Assembly: GCF_002157895.1 (NCBI RefSeq)
Contig: NZ_CP021377.1
Location: forward strand, 3,162,001 to 3,226,000
DNA: 64,000 nucleotides
Direction of reading: 5' to 3'
Origin: Oceanisphaera profunda
GTDB taxonomy: Bacteria; Pseudomonadota; Gammaproteobacteria; Enterobacterales; Aeromonadaceae
The first letter of the stretch is position 1, and each line of letters opens with the position of its first letter. This document shows, one piece after another, positions 1-8,499 of this stretch. Under the pieces are notes generated by a model that saw nothing but the letters and a program-made list of their open reading frames with translations, did not search any database and was not told the origin of the DNA. A program made the translations under genes and the position numbers.

Positions 1-1
1 C

Positions 2-964
2 TTTTCTGGCGAGCAGGGCGGCGACTTAGGCTGGGTAGAAGAAGAGACTCTAGATGCCAGCTTTGATCAGGCAGCCTTTGCCTTAGCCGAAGTGGGTGAT
101 GTTTCTGGCGTGGTAGAAAGCGCTGATGGTTTTCATCTGATTACCTTGCTAGATAAAAAAGACGTACAGACTAAACCTTTGTCTGAAGTACGTGAGGCAA
201 TTGCCGCACGTTTGGCCAAAGAACAAGCGGCCAGCAATTTTTATGAGCAAGAGCAGCGCTTAGCGGATTTAACCTTTGAATTCCCTGACTCCTTAGACAT
301 GGCGGCACAAGAACTCGGCTTAAAAGTAATTTCTACAGACTTCTTTTCTGCGGAAGAAGCGCCTGCCATACTCAAAAACCAACGAGTCATCGCCCAAGCT
401 TTCTCAGCTGAGCTGCGTGAGCAAGGCATGAACTCAGAAGTTATTGAGCTAGGTGATAATAAAGCGCTAGTGTTGCGTGTGGTTGAACAGCGCCCAGCTG
501 CACCGCGTGAGTTTGTTGAAGTACAAACTCAAGCCCGTGAGCAAGCGACCCAAGTAAAAACCACCGAGCTAGCTGAACAGGCAGCAACTGAGTTGCAGCA
601 AGCTTGGTCTAAAGGCGAGCAAGCTGCGTGGTTAGCCAAACATGAGCTGAGCGTAACTGAATTGAACGCTATTACTCGCGAAAGCGAGCAAGACGCGGCC
701 TTGATCAGCGCCTTGTTTGCCATGCCTGCGCCTGTTAAAGATGCGGCCAGCGTGCAGCAACTGACGCTTACCGACGGCCGCTTGGCGGTTGTGAAGCTTA
801 ACCAAGTGACCACGCCCACCGACAGCACTGAGTTAAAGACACAAATCCAAGAAGGGCAAAACGCCATTCAAGGACAAAGAGAATATGAAAGTTTGATCTT
901 GGCACTTAAAGCCTCAGCCAAGATAAAGTATCGTGAGTTAACTGCGCCGGAAGACGATTTTTAA
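2..964 (+). CDS. ppiD: Peptidyl-prolyl cis-trans isomerase D, C-terminal part (5' end outside window)
   Basis: The reading frame is open from base 2, so the gene starts before the window. About 320 residues remain. The first 55 or so are the end of a parvulin (PpiC) domain: GGDLGW near the start and DGFHLITLLDKK shortly after are typical of that fold. The rest is the charged, mostly helical C-terminal region found in PpiD. PpiD is an inner-membrane-anchored periplasmic chaperone that works near the Sec translocon; its N-terminal membrane anchor would lie upstream. SurA is the main alternative, but the long helical tail after a single terminal parvulin domain fits PpiD better. A terminator follows about 45 bp after the stop. 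Confidence 0.85.
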   Translation, partial: FSGEQGGDLGWVEEETLDASFDQAAFALAEVGDVSGVVESADGFHLITLLDKKDVQTKPLSEVREAIAARLAKEQAASNFYEQEQRLADLTFEFPDSLDMAAQELGLKVISTDFFSAEEAPAILKNQRVIAQAFSAELREQGMNSEVIELGDNKALVLRVVEQRPAAPREFVEVQTQAREQATQVKTTELAEQAATELQQAWSKGEQAAWLAKHELSVTELNAITRESEQDAALISALFAMPAPVKDAASVQQLTLTDGRLAVVKLNQVTTPTDSTELKTQIQEGQNAIQGQREYESLILALKASAKIKYRELTAPEDDF

Positions 965-1008
965 TCGTTGTGGTTAATCTTAGATAACTCAAAACTTTTC
1001 AATAACAT

Positions 1009-1030
1009 AAGGCGCTACGGCGCCTTTTTC
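1009..1030 (+). terminator. Rho-independent terminator of ppiD
   Basis: A 7-bp GC-rich stem (AAGGCGC / GCGCCTT) with a 4-nt loop runs straight into a T-rich tract. It lies about 45 bp after the ppiD stop. Confidence 0.85.
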
Positions 1031-1064
1031 TATTATAAATTATTGCGATATCAGTCGTCATATC

Positions 1065-1086
1065 ACCATTGTTAATAAACAATGGT
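1065..1086. promoter_or_regulatory. Perfect 9-bp inverted repeat upstream of uvrY
   Basis: ACCATTGTT, then AATA, then AACAATGGT: both arms match perfectly. It sits about 100 bp before the uvrY start and just after the ppiD terminator. No T-run follows, so it is more likely an operator than a terminator. The binding protein is unknown. Confidence 0.4.
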
Positions 1087-1188
1087 CGCGAGTCGTCAGC
1101 AGCGTTTTCTTTTCCGAGGTAACTTCGATATGATGCAGGTATAAGTATGTCTTATATATAAACCAGTCACGCAGTCGGAGAGCATCTT

Positions 1189-1830
1189 TTGATTAACGTA
1201 TTCTTGGTTGATGACCATGAGTTAGTGCGTACAGGGATCCGACGCATACTAGAAGACGTCAAAGGAATGAAAGTGCTGGGCGAGGCTAAAAGCGGCGAAG
1301 ATGCCGTGCTTTGGTGTCGTGAGCAGCAGCCAGACGTGGTGTTGATGGACATGAATATGCCGGGCATTGGCGGTTTAGAAGCCACGCGCAAAATTCTGCG
1401 TGCCAGCCCAGAAATTAAAATTATAGTGTTGACCATCAATACTGAAAACCCATTTCCCACCAAAGTAATGCAGGCCGGTGCCAGCGGCTATCTGACCAAG
1501 GGTGCGGCACCCGATGAAATGATCAACGCCATTCGTTTGGTGCAGAGCGGCCAGCGCTATATTTCGCCAGAAATTGCTCAGCGCATGGCATTGAGTCAGT
1601 TTTCTAATGAAGAAAACCCGTTTAAACAGTTATCGGAACGTGAATTACAAATCATGTTGATGATCACTAAAGGTCAAAGAGTCACGGATATCTCAGAGCA
1701 GTTAAATTTAAGCCCTAAAACCGTGAACAGCTATCGCTATCGTTTGTTCAGTAAACTGGATATCAATGGCGATGTGGAGTTGACCCATTTGGCTATTCGC
1801 TATGGCATGTTAGATTCGGAAAAAATTTAA
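1189..1830 (+). CDS. uvrY: LuxR/FixJ-type response regulator UvrY (GacA homologue)
   Basis: This is the DNA-binding response regulator of the BarA/UvrY (GacS/GacA) system, which in related bacteria activates the small RNAs that titrate CsrA. Of 213 residues, 1-120 form a receiver domain with acidic D8 and D9 and phospho-acceptor D54 (in LMDMNMPG). A LuxR-type helix-turn-helix occupies about 147-205 (LSERELQIMLMI, then LSPKTVNSYRYRL). The start is TTG, supported by GGAG at 1177-1180 with 8-nt spacing; no in-frame ATG lies near. uvrC begins 6 bp after the stop, the same order as in E. coli. The sensor BarA is not in this window. Confidence 0.93.
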   Translation: MINVFLVDDHELVRTGIRRILEDVKGMKVLGEAKSGEDAVLWCREQQPDVVLMDMNMPGIGGLEATRKILRASPEIKIIVLTINTENPFPTKVMQAGASGYLTKGAAPDEMINAIRLVQSGQRYISPEIAQRMALSQFSNEENPFKQLSERELQIMLMITKGQRVTDISEQLNLSPKTVNSYRYRLFSKLDINGDVELTHLAIRYGMLDSEKI

Positions 1831-1836
1831 TCCGTA

Positions 1837-3666
1837 ATGAGTGCCCCCTTTGATGCTAAAGATTTTCTTGCCGTCGTAACCGACCAACCCGGTGTGTATC
1901 TGATGTTTGATGATGCCGGGGTGATTATTTATGTGGGTAAGGCTAAAAATCTAAAAAAGCGGCTGTCTTCTTATTTCCGTACTCAGGTTAGCGGCGAAAA
2001 AACCCGTGCCTTGGTGCGCAATATTCGTGATGTGCAGGTCACGGTCACGCACACCGAAACCGAAGCCTTGATCCTTGAGCACAATCTCATCAAGCAACAT
2101 CTGCCGCGCTACAATGTATTGCTGCGCGACGACAAGTCTTACCCCTTTATCTTGATCAGCGATCATCGCCATCCCCGCATTGGGCTGCATCGCGGTGCGC
2201 GTAAGAAAAAGGGCGAGTACTTTGGTCCTTATCCTAATGGGGCTGCGGTACGTGAAAGCCTGCATCTGATGCAAAAGCTGTTTCCGGTGCGCCAATGCGA
2301 AGACAGCGTGTATGCCAATCGTTCTCGCCCTTGTTTGTTATATCAACTGAAACGCTGCTCGGGCCCCTGTGTAAAAGGGCTAGTGAGTGATGAAGAATAT
2401 GCCCATCAACTGCAATTGGCCCGTTTGTTCTTGCAAGGTAAAAATCAGCAAGTGCTACAAGATTTAGCTAATAGTATGGAGTCGGCCAGCACCGATCTGC
2501 GTTTTGAAGATGCGGCCAAGTATCGAGATCAGCTACAGGGGCTGCGTAGGGTTCAAGAGCAGCAATCGGTGAGTGGTAATGTACAGGACGACTTAGACGT
2601 GATTGGCTTGGCGGTGTCCCCCAGCCAAGCTTGCGTGCAGGTATTGTTTATTCGCCAAGGTAAGATACTGGGCAGTCGCAGTTATTTCCCTAAAATGCCC
2701 GCCGATACCGACGCCGAAGAAATTCTGCAAAGCTTTGTGCTGCAGTTTTATTTAGCCGGCATTGGTGGGCGCGAAGCGCCGGCGGAGATCTTGCTCGACC
2801 AAACGCTAGCGGACGAAGAAGTGCTCAGTGATACGCTCAGTCAGCATTATGGTCGACGCATTAAACTGCGCAGCCGTACCCGCACGGAGCGGGCGCGCTT
2901 TATTAAACTGGCCACCACCAATGCACAAACGGCGTTGGCCAGCAGATTGGCGCACCGCAGCACCCAGCGCCAACGCTTGTTACAACTAGAAGAAGTACTG
3001 GCTTGCCCGCCGATTACGCGCATGGAGTGCTTTGATATCTCGCATACCATGGGTGAAAAAACCGTGGCCTCGTGTGTGGTGTTTAATCACGAAGGTCCAC
3101 AAAAGAGTGAGTATCGGCGTTTTAATATCACCGGTATTACTCCCGGCGACGATTATGCGGCCATGGAGCAAGCGTTAAGCCGGCGCTTTCATCAAGCGGA
3201 CATCGATAAACTACCGGATATCTTATTTATTGATGGTGGTTTAGGGCAGCTAGCCCGCGCCGAAGAGGTGATCGCCCGTGAGCTGGCCGACAGCCCACGT
3301 CAGCCATTATTAATTGGCGTGGCTAAAGGCGTGACGCGCAAGGCTGGGTTAGAAACCTTAGTGATGGGCGGCAGTCATGAAGAGCGGCATTTACCCGCCG
3401 ACTTGCCAGCACTGCACCTTATTCAGCATATTCGTGATGAATCACACCGTTTTGCCATTACCGGCCACCGCGCCCAACGTGGCAAGGCGAGAACCACCAG
3501 TACCTTAGAAACTATCCCCGGTGTGGGCGCCAAGCGCCGCCAGGCTTTGCTAAAGTACTTAGGTGGGATACAAGAAGTAAAGCGCGCCAGTATTGACGAG
3601 CTGGCCAAGGTACCGGGCATTAGCCAAGCCTTGGCAGAAAAAATCCACGATGCATTGCATCACTAA
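1837..3666 (+). CDS. uvrC: Excinuclease ABC subunit C
   Basis: UvrC makes the dual incisions in nucleotide excision repair, working with UvrA and UvrB in the cytoplasm. The 609-residue length is normal for the family. An N-terminal GIY-YIG nuclease domain (about 15-95) begins with GVYLMF and [17 protein letters not shown] motif lies near 200-240, the UvrC RNase H-like nuclease region is near 380-540 ([16 protein letters not shown]), and two C-terminal helix-hairpin-helix motifs follow ([25 protein letters not shown]). It starts 6 bp after uvrY and is probably cotranscribed with it. No strong Shine-Dalgarno precedes the ATG, which suggests coupling to uvrY translation. Confidence 0.97.
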   Translation: MSAPFDAKDFLAVVTDQPGVYLMFDDAGVIIYVGKAKNLKKRLSSYFRTQVSGEKTRALVRNIRDVQVTVTHTETEALILEHNLIKQHLPRYNVLLRDDKSYPFILISDHRHPRIGLHRGARKKKGEYFGPYPNGAAVRESLHLMQKLFPVRQCEDSVYANRSRPCLLYQLKRCSGPCVKGLVSDEEYAHQLQLARLFLQGKNQQVLQDLANSMESASTDLRFEDAAKYRDQLQGLRRVQEQQSVSGNVQDDLDVIGLAVSPSQACVQVLFIRQGKILGSRSYFPKMPADTDAEEILQSFVLQFYLAGIGGREAPAEILLDQTLADEEVLSDTLSQHYGRRIKLRSRTRTERARFIKLATTNAQTALASRLAHRSTQRQRLLQLEEVLACPPITRMECFDISHTMGEKTVASCVVFNHEGPQKSEYRRFNITGITPGDDYAAMEQALSRRFHQADIDKLPDILFIDGGLGQLARAEEVIARELADSPRQPLLIGVAKGVTRKAGLETLVMGGSHEERHLPADLPALHLIQHIRDESHRFAITGHRAQRGKARTTSTLETIPGVGAKRRQALLKYLGGIQEVKRASIDELAKVPGISQALAEKIHDALHH

Positions 3667-3713
3667 ACCGCATCATGCACCATGGACGGGTATGATCTTA
3701 TGGCGTTAAAACA

Positions 3714-4262
3714 ATGATAAATATACCTAATTCTGTGACTTTTTTTCGATTACTGCTGATCCCTGTATTCATCATTCTGTTCTATATACAGATGGAGAAC
3801 GCAAATATGTGGGCGGCGGGTGTGTTTGCACTGGCGGCAGCCACCGACTGGTTGGATGGCTTTTTAGCGCGCACGCTAAAACAAAGCACACCGTTTGGGG
3901 CATTTCTCGATCCGGTGGCCGACAAAGTGATGGTGGCCGCGGCGCTGATTATCATAGTCGAAGACTTTAGCTCTGCGCTGATCACCATACCGGCGTTGAT
4001 CATGATAGGGCGAGAAATCATCATCTCGGCGCTGCGCGAATGGATGGCGGAGATTGGCCAGCGTTCACAAGTGGCGGTGAGTTGGATTGGTAAGTGGAAA
4101 ACCACCATTCAGATGGTGGCGCTCACCGGTCTAATTTGGCAGCGCGACATCTACATGATTTGGGCCAGTTACGTACTTTTGTACGTGGCCACCGGCTTAA
4201 CTTTGTATTCTGCGTACGATTATTTAAAAGCCGCCTGGGGCGATTTGACTCGACCCGCTTAA
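3714..4262 (+). CDS. pgsA: CDP-diacylglycerol--glycerol-3-phosphate 3-phosphatidyltransferase
   Basis: PgsA makes phosphatidylglycerophosphate, the committed step to phosphatidylglycerol and cardiolipin, in the inner membrane. The 182-residue protein carries the complete CDP-alcohol phosphotransferase signature D-G-x2-A-R-x8-G-x3-D-x3-D at residues 48-70. Several hydrophobic segments (about 8-25, 33-45, 84-105, 150-170) fit the multi-pass fold. It follows uvrC by 47 bp and precedes the tRNA cluster, matching enterobacterial order. Confidence 0.95.
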   Translation: MINIPNSVTFFRLLLIPVFIILFYIQMENANMWAAGVFALAAATDWLDGFLARTLKQSTPFGAFLDPVADKVMVAAALIIIVEDFSSALITIPALIMIGREIIISALREWMAEIGQRSQVAVSWIGKWKTTIQMVALTGLIWQRDIYMIWASYVLLYVATGLTLYSAYDYLKAAWGDLTRPA

Positions 4263-4517
4263 ATATTCAGCAGTCAGTAATAAAGAGGGCGGGGTGCACG
4301 GGATAAAAGCTAATCTACAGTGAAGTTTCTATCCCTTTCGCCTGACATTAAACAGCTTATATTTGATGTTTAATGCTTGAAAAGATTAATAAATATACTA
4401 AAAAAGCCATTAGCGTTTAAAAAATGTGCGAACGAACTTTTAAGTATAGATTAGTGTTGCATTAGGCGCAGGAATCATTAAAATGCCTAGCAAGTGAGTG
4501 AGGCAAGCAGCTCAAAC

Positions 4518-4591
4518 GGCGCGTTAGCAAAGCGGTTATGCAGCGGATTGCAAATCCGCGTAGTCCGGTTCGACTCCGGAACGCGCCTCCA
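4518..4591 (+). tRNA. tRNA-Cys (GCA)
   Basis: Cloverleaf of 74 nt including encoded CCA. The acceptor stem GGCGCGT pairs with ACGCGCC, the discriminator is T, the anticodon loop holds GCA, and the T-arm carries GTTCGACTC. It closely resembles E. coli cysT, which also lies downstream of pgsA. Confidence 0.97.
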
Positions 4592-4610
4592 GCCTCACTA
4601 AGCTTAGTCT

Positions 4611-4697
4611 GCCCGGATGGTGAAATCGGTAGACACAAGGGATTTAAAATCCCTCGCTCGCAAGGGCGTGCCGGTTCAATTCCGGCTCCGGGCACCA
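4611..4697 (+). tRNA. tRNA-Leu (TAA)
   Basis: A class II tRNA of 87 nt with a long variable arm. The acceptor stem GCCCGGA pairs with TCCGGGC, followed by ACCA. The anticodon loop TTTAAAA gives TAA, and the D-arm and T-arm (GGTTCAATTCC) are normal. It lies 19 bp after tRNA-Cys and is probably cotranscribed, like E. coli leuZ. Confidence 0.97.
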
Positions 4698-4708
4698 AAA
4701 GTAAAACA

Positions 4709-4738
4709 AAAAAGCCACTCGCAAGAGTGGCTTTTTTG
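4709..4738 (+). terminator. Terminator of the tRNA operon
   Basis: The stem AAAGCCACTC / GAGTGGCTTT has a GCAA tetraloop and an adjoining T-run, 11 bp after the tRNA-Leu CCA. The A-run on the left makes it look bidirectional. Confidence 0.92.
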
Positions 4739-4760
4739 TGTCTGGAATTTGATGAAATTA

Positions 4761-4830
4761 AGCACCAAGCACCAAGCACCAAGCACCAAGCACCAAGCAC
4801 CAAGCACCAAGCACCAAGCACCAAGCACCA
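4761..4830. repeat. Ten perfect tandem copies of a 7-bp unit
   Basis: AGCACCA is repeated ten times without a mismatch, followed by a partial unit (AGCC). It lies in non-coding DNA 23 bp after the tRNA terminator. A heptamer array this pure suggests recent slippage; copy number probably differs between strains. Confidence 0.95.
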
Positions 4831-4833
4831 AGC

Positions 4834-5567
4834 CCAACAAAATGCGGTGTTTATCTTTATGCCGTCTTCCTGGCGAAAGTCAGGATCTCGCTTTAGATCT
4901 TAGTGACTAACCCCATCTGCCACGGAACCCACGGAAGAACACGGAACAATAGTGATCAGATCTGAAAAGGACTTTTATTGGTAAGGGCTGATACTCGACA
5001 TCTACACCGACACCTATCAGATGCGGGTTTTGTAGCTGCCAATTTATTCGGCAGTCTTCGCCAAAGATACAGGCTATGTAGCCTGCCGCTTTAGCTGGCA
5101 GTCCTGCGCAGCAAGATAGTGTTAAACCGCTCCAAGAGGCCGCAGGCTTGCCTCCGCCAACGCGCTAGAGGTTTTGCCACTCATCTTTTTAGCCTACTGC
5201 GAACATTCACTGGGTGTTCGGTTAGGCTAAAAAATTCGTCACGGCGAGACAAGCTCGCCCCATGCGCGCTCGGTAAATGCCATCGACCGCCAAGGATGGC
5301 GGAAATGCTGAAATGGCAGGAGTATTTTTCGGCGCTGGCATTCGACGGTTGGCTACGGCAATGCCTCGTCATCTCTCTGTAATCAGGAGTTCTCTGCTGC
5401 TAATACACAGATAGCTCCAGTCGTTGCTCATTCCACCTAGATTTACCCTCTGTCTTGTTCGTACTTGTTACACGGTATCTTGTAATAGGCGTTTCTTTGC
5501 GCATCCGCAAACCGAATCAGAATGTTCCGGATCAGTGGCGGATAACCTAAACCGTTTAACTCGGCGA
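4834..5567. other. Gene-free, repeat-rich interval
   Basis: No credible gene was found in these 734 bp. From left to right it holds a short copy of the CAGGATCTCG repeat (about 4868-4903), a single CACGGAA-type arm (about 4918-4945), a copy of the AGATCTAAAAGGGACTTTTA repeat (about 4954-4989), a CTTTAGCTGGC repeat fragment (about 5085), a large hairpin (5186-5234) and a small one (TTTGCG / CGCAAA, 5496-5511). The mixture looks like accumulated debris of small non-coding elements next to the toxin-antitoxin pair. Confidence 0.6.
5186..5234. terminator. Long interrupted hairpin with A- and T-runs
   Basis: TTTTTAGCCTA pairs with TAGGCTAAAAA, and the inner CGAACA pairs with TGTTCG around a 9-nt loop, with a small internal mismatch. 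The symmetrical A/T runs would let it end transcription in both directions. No gene directly abuts it, so its role is inferred. Confidence 0.5.
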
Positions 5568-6299
5568 TCAGCTATAAATCCGCATTTCTAGCACGTTGGT
5601 GATGGCACTGCCGTTCCAACAGTATTCGAAATGTTTAGCTTGGCAGATGTCGGTGAACAGTTTGGGTTTGTAAAGTACGAAGCAGTTATGTGCGGTATGT
5701 CTGACTGAGCGATATAGCAAACCATCGGCGCCTTGGGTTCTTTGTGTATTGGCGAATGCCTGACTGTGGCTGTAATCGGTCGAATGGTAGAGGTTTGATG
5801 ATAAATGCGCGGGCCCAGTAAGATCGATGAGGTTGGCATCGAAATGCGCAAATAACGAGCGCATTTGAATACGTTGCGCAGGCTCATTGGTGTAACCATA
5901 AAGCCGCTCTTGATGATAAATGGTTTCTTTGATGGCGGTATCAAGAGTGGGGGCGCAGTAGTAGCCACCAAAGTCGCCGGTGGTAAACCGTGCGCCTTCC
6001 GGATTGATATGGGTGAATGCAGCCATGACATAGCTGGCATGAGCAACGCCAACTAACCAATCGATTTTGGGTATTAAACTAAGATCGCCTGCTTCTTCAA
6101 GTAAACGAGGATTAGTCATGGCTTCTACTGCATATACGGCTTCCAGCTCGTCGGCATTAGCAACGTCTTCATAGAGGTCTATCGGCGGATATTTACTGGG
6201 GATCAGCCGATAACACTCTTGGCCTTTTAGTTGCTGCATTGGATGCTCAATTGGCTGGTCAGTCTTTAGTTCTGCACTCAAGCCATGCCCCCGCGCCAA
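5568..6299 (-). CDS. RES-domain toxin of a RES/Xre toxin-antitoxin pair
   Basis: RES-domain toxins are fold relatives of ADP-ribosyltransferases, and characterised members deplete cellular NAD+. The fragment YRLIPSKYPPIDLYE opens the domain; VMAAFTHINPEGARFT, GGYYCAP and TAIKETIYHQER follow. The conserved arginine, tyrosine and glutamate in these blocks match the family active site, and a C-terminal GADGLLYRSVRH carries the late conserved serine. The longest frame starts at a TTG at 6299, which overlaps the antitoxin gene by 22 bp. A TTG at 6281 that overlaps the antitoxin stop, or the ATG at 6239, are other options, and no start has a clear ribosome site. Toxin translation probably depends on coupling to the antitoxin. 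Confidence 0.88.
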   Translation of the reverse strand: MARGHGLSAELKTDQPIEHPMQQLKGQECYRLIPSKYPPIDLYEDVANADELEAVYAVEAMTNPRLLEEAGDLSLIPKIDWLVGVAHASYVMAAFTHINPEGARFTTGDFGGYYCAPTLDTAIKETIYHQERLYGYTNEPAQRIQMRSLFAHFDANLIDLTGPAHLSSNLYHSTDYSHSQAFANTQRTQGADGLLYRSVRHTAHNCFVLYKPKLFTDICQAKHFEYCWNGSAITNVLEMRIYS

Positions 6300-6682
6300 G
6301 CACTCAGCCTTTTAGATACTTCATACAAATCGGCAACGCGGCCCGCATTCATTACCTCCATGGCACTCCTGCCGGCGAAGAATGGATGGGTATTGGGTTG
6401 ACGCACCCAGCCATAAACACTGTCTTCGGCAGTAAATAAGATGCGCAGGCTCTTATGAATGTTAAGGATATAGCTCATTCGCTCCAAGGTGTCTGGGCTA
6501 AGGCGAATGCCGCCATGCATAGACTTATATTTGTTCAATGTTGAACGAGAGTGAATGCCCAAAAGCGCCAGTTGTTCTGCAGTAGAGCACTGCCATTGTT
6601 CTAAAATTTTGAACACCACCGGCAGTGCCTTGCTTAGATCTGGGCCTTGTGTTGATTGGACCGGTAATATTTGTGTGTTCAT
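6278..6682 (-). CDS. Xre/MbcA/ParS-type antitoxin
   Basis: This is a 134-residue partner of the RES toxin. Antitoxins of this family have an N-terminal helix-turn-helix part that represses the operon and a C-terminal DUF2384 (MbcA/ParS) domain that covers the toxin active site. Visible here are a helical DNA-binding segment (TAEQLALLGIHSRSTLNKYK), LSPDTLERMSYILNIHKSLRILF, and the DUF2384 signature WVRQPNTHPFFAGRSAMEVM. The start at 6682 is chosen because GGAG lies 6 nt upstream; a longer frame from 6742 lacks such a site. It precedes and overlaps the toxin gene, the usual order for this class. Confidence 0.9.
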   Translation of the reverse strand: MNTQILPVQSTQGPDLSKALPVVFKILEQWQCSTAEQLALLGIHSRSTLNKYKSMHGGIRLSPDTLERMSYILNIHKSLRILFTAEDSVYGWVRQPNTHPFFAGRSAMEVMNAGRVADLYEVSKRLSAWRGGMA

Positions 6683-6746
6683 CTTAGTCTCCTGCATACG
6701 CGCACATCTAAAGCTCGCGCCGAACGTTAGTTTTACGTCCAACTTT

Positions 6747-6764
6747 GTATAATGTTAGTATAAT
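6747..6764. promoter_or_regulatory. Direct-repeat operator/promoter candidate of the RES/Xre operon
   Basis: GTATAAT occurs twice with starts 11 bp apart, about one helical turn, some 65 bp upstream of the antitoxin start. Read on the minus strand the repeats supply ATTATAC boxes that could serve as -10 elements. Such an arrangement suits autoregulation by the antitoxin. This is inference from pattern only. Confidence 0.4.
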
Positions 6765-6868
6765 TGTGCATATATGAACAGGTCGTTTGAAATCGATCAC
6801 GCTTCCTAGCGCTGATTGTTCACCGCCACTGGGTGGCGGTTTATCGATAGTGATGTTTGGTGCAGAGC

Positions 6869-7468
6869 TTAAGATGACTCAGTGGTTGCTGTGTCATCCG
6901 CCGCGCAGGCATCCAGTTCTCTAAACAAGGTGTCGAGTGCTTGATAGACCAGCTTGCTGTCGCTGCTGTTGGCCAGTATGGGGCGTAAGTCGTGACTACT
7001 GAGATTGAGCTTGTTTTGTTTGGCTAAACGTAACTGGCTAAAGCCGTAGTGGGTGCCGTTATGCTGGCCGAGTAGTGCCAAGTTAAACGTGATTTGATAG
7101 CGGCCGACTGAGATGCCGAGCCGACGACTTTCTCCTGACACAGCACCGCTGGTCGTGAGTACGTCTAGGCCTAAGTAGTGGGTACTGGCATCTGTATCCT
7201 CATTTAAGTCAGCAAGCGGCTCTTGCACACAAATTTTGGCCGTTTTTTTACTAAAAAGCGTCTCCGTAAAAAAAGTGATGCTTTCCAGTGTTGGGGGCTT
7301 AGTTTGGCTAACGGCAATACCGAGCGTATCTTTGGTTGAGTCAGAGCTGGCTGAGCTAGCATTCGCTTCGTTGGCGCTGCGGTTAAAGTAGGGCAGGGTG
7401 TCCAGCGTGGTACAGCCGCTGAGCAATAAGGTAAGTAGTACAAAGGTAGCAACAGGGGCTGACTTCAT
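6869..7468 (-). CDS. Predicted lipoprotein of unknown function
   Basis: A 199-residue protein with a lipoprotein signal peptide: MKSAPVATFVLLTLLLSGC places the lipidated cysteine near residue 19. A Ser/Ala/Asn-rich linker follows, then a mixed alpha/beta region with no motif I recognise. ATG 7468 is chosen because GGAG lies 6 nt before it. It is divergent from the YafK-like gene at 7635, and no cotranscribed partner is apparent. It is probably anchored in the outer membrane, because no aspartate follows the cysteine (TTLDTL). Confidence 0.7.
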   Translation of the reverse strand: MKSAPVATFVLLTLLLSGCTTLDTLPYFNRSANEANASSASSDSTKDTLGIAVSQTKPPTLESITFFTETLFSKKTAKICVQEPLADLNEDTDASTHYLGLDVLTTSGAVSGESRRLGISVGRYQITFNLALLGQHNGTHYGFSQLRLAKQNKLNLSSHDLRPILANSSDSKLVYQALDTLFRELDACAADDTATTESS

Positions 7469-7634
7469 CGTAAACTCCAAGCAATGGGAGATAAGGGATA
7501 ACCTTTATCCTAATACAAGTCCAAGCGAGGCTGGAGAGAGTGGTAGTGATTAAAAAATTGCTGCGACAGATTACAACCGAGGCGCGCTCGCGCTATCATT
7601 GAATTATCTACTTTTATAGGGCTTAGTCTTACGT

Positions 7635-8336
7635 ATGCGTCTTCTACGAGGATTTACCGTGCCAGCACTTATTTTGGCCACTTTCGCTAGCGCTCCGGCA
7701 GTGAGCGCTTATTATCCGCACGGCAGTGTGTCTGAAGTGGTGACGGCTTATGGCTATTTAGCTGAAGTGCGCATGAAGCCTTACTTTATGCGCGCTAACA
7801 TTACCTATCCCCCGCAAGAAGTGGTGTTTTTAGCCACCAAAGAAGAAAAAGAGCTGGAGTTGTGGGCGCGTAATGACGGTGACTTTACCTTTATTCGCAG
7901 CTATCCCATCAGTAAGGCCAGCGGTGGCCCAGGCCCTAAGTTAAGGGAAGGGGATAAGCAGGTGCCGGAGGGGATTTATCGCATTACTCATTTAAACCCC
8001 AATAGTCAGTTTCACTTATCGATGCGCCTCGATTATCCCAATTCTTACGACTTGATGCGTGCCGCTAAAGAAGGGCGTAGTAACCCGGGTGGCGATATTT
8101 ATATTCACGGTAAAGCGCAGTCTACCGGTTGCTTGGCGGTGGGTGACATTGCCGTAGAAGAGCTGTTTGTGTTGGTTGATAAGGTAGGTACCCACCGTGC
8201 TTCGGTGGTAATAGCGCCGCACGATCCACGACGACTGCCATTAGATGGTTTTGCCGATAATTTACCGCGGTGGGCGGTAGAGTTATATGCAGATATTTCA
8301 CGCGAGTTTGCTAAATATCCTAAAGGCGATATTTAA
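7635..8336 (+). CDS. YafK/DpaA-type L,D-transpeptidase-fold peptidoglycan enzyme
   Basis: A 233-residue exported protein. A signal peptide (about 1-25) ends near VSA. The YkuD-fold domain carries the active-site motif IYIHGKAQSTGCLAVGD, with catalytic His and Cys. DYPNSYDLMR and the GDIYIHG context are typical of the YafK (DpaA) branch rather than of the Erf/Ybi transpeptidases. In E. coli, DpaA detaches Braun lipoprotein from peptidoglycan, so a similar amidase role is plausible. It is a single-gene unit between the divergent lipoprotein gene and a chemoreceptor gene. Confidence 0.85.
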   Translation: MRLLRGFTVPALILATFASAPAVSAYYPHGSVSEVVTAYGYLAEVRMKPYFMRANITYPPQEVVFLATKEEKELELWARNDGDFTFIRSYPISKASGGPGPKLREGDKQVPEGIYRITHLNPNSQFHLSMRLDYPNSYDLMRAAKEGRSNPGGDIYIHGKAQSTGCLAVGDIAVEELFVLVDKVGTHRASVVIAPHDPRRLPLDGFADNLPRWAVELYADISREFAKYPKGDI

Positions 8337-8499
8337 AGGTAGAAATAACTAAAAAGAAGTGAAACTCTGCGTTACCGATCACGTATTATCTAACCAGCGC
8401 TAATAATGGAATAAGTAGCTGGTTAGTATAGACGCATTAGTAATAAAAATGTATTAAGCACGCCTACGTACAATAATACCTAAAGGATTAAGGATAATT

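Noticed and set aside
4761-4830. The regular repeats as a CRISPR array
   Set aside because: The units are contiguous 7-mers with no spacers, and no cas gene is present.
4538-4910. Open frames crossing the two tRNA genes, the terminator and the heptamer array
   Set aside because: They overlap certain tRNAs and owe their length to the 7-bp repeat, which gives a periodic seven-residue peptide.
5119-5382. An 87-codon plus-strand frame in the repeat-rich gap
   Set aside because: It runs through the strong hairpin at 5186-5234, has no ribosome site, and its peptide resembles no protein.
5444-5572. Minus-strand open stretch just after the RES stop, reading LIAELNGLGYPPLIRNILIR
   Set aside because: It looks protein-like and might be a gene remnant, but it is only 43 codons, has no start codon, and such length can occur by chance.
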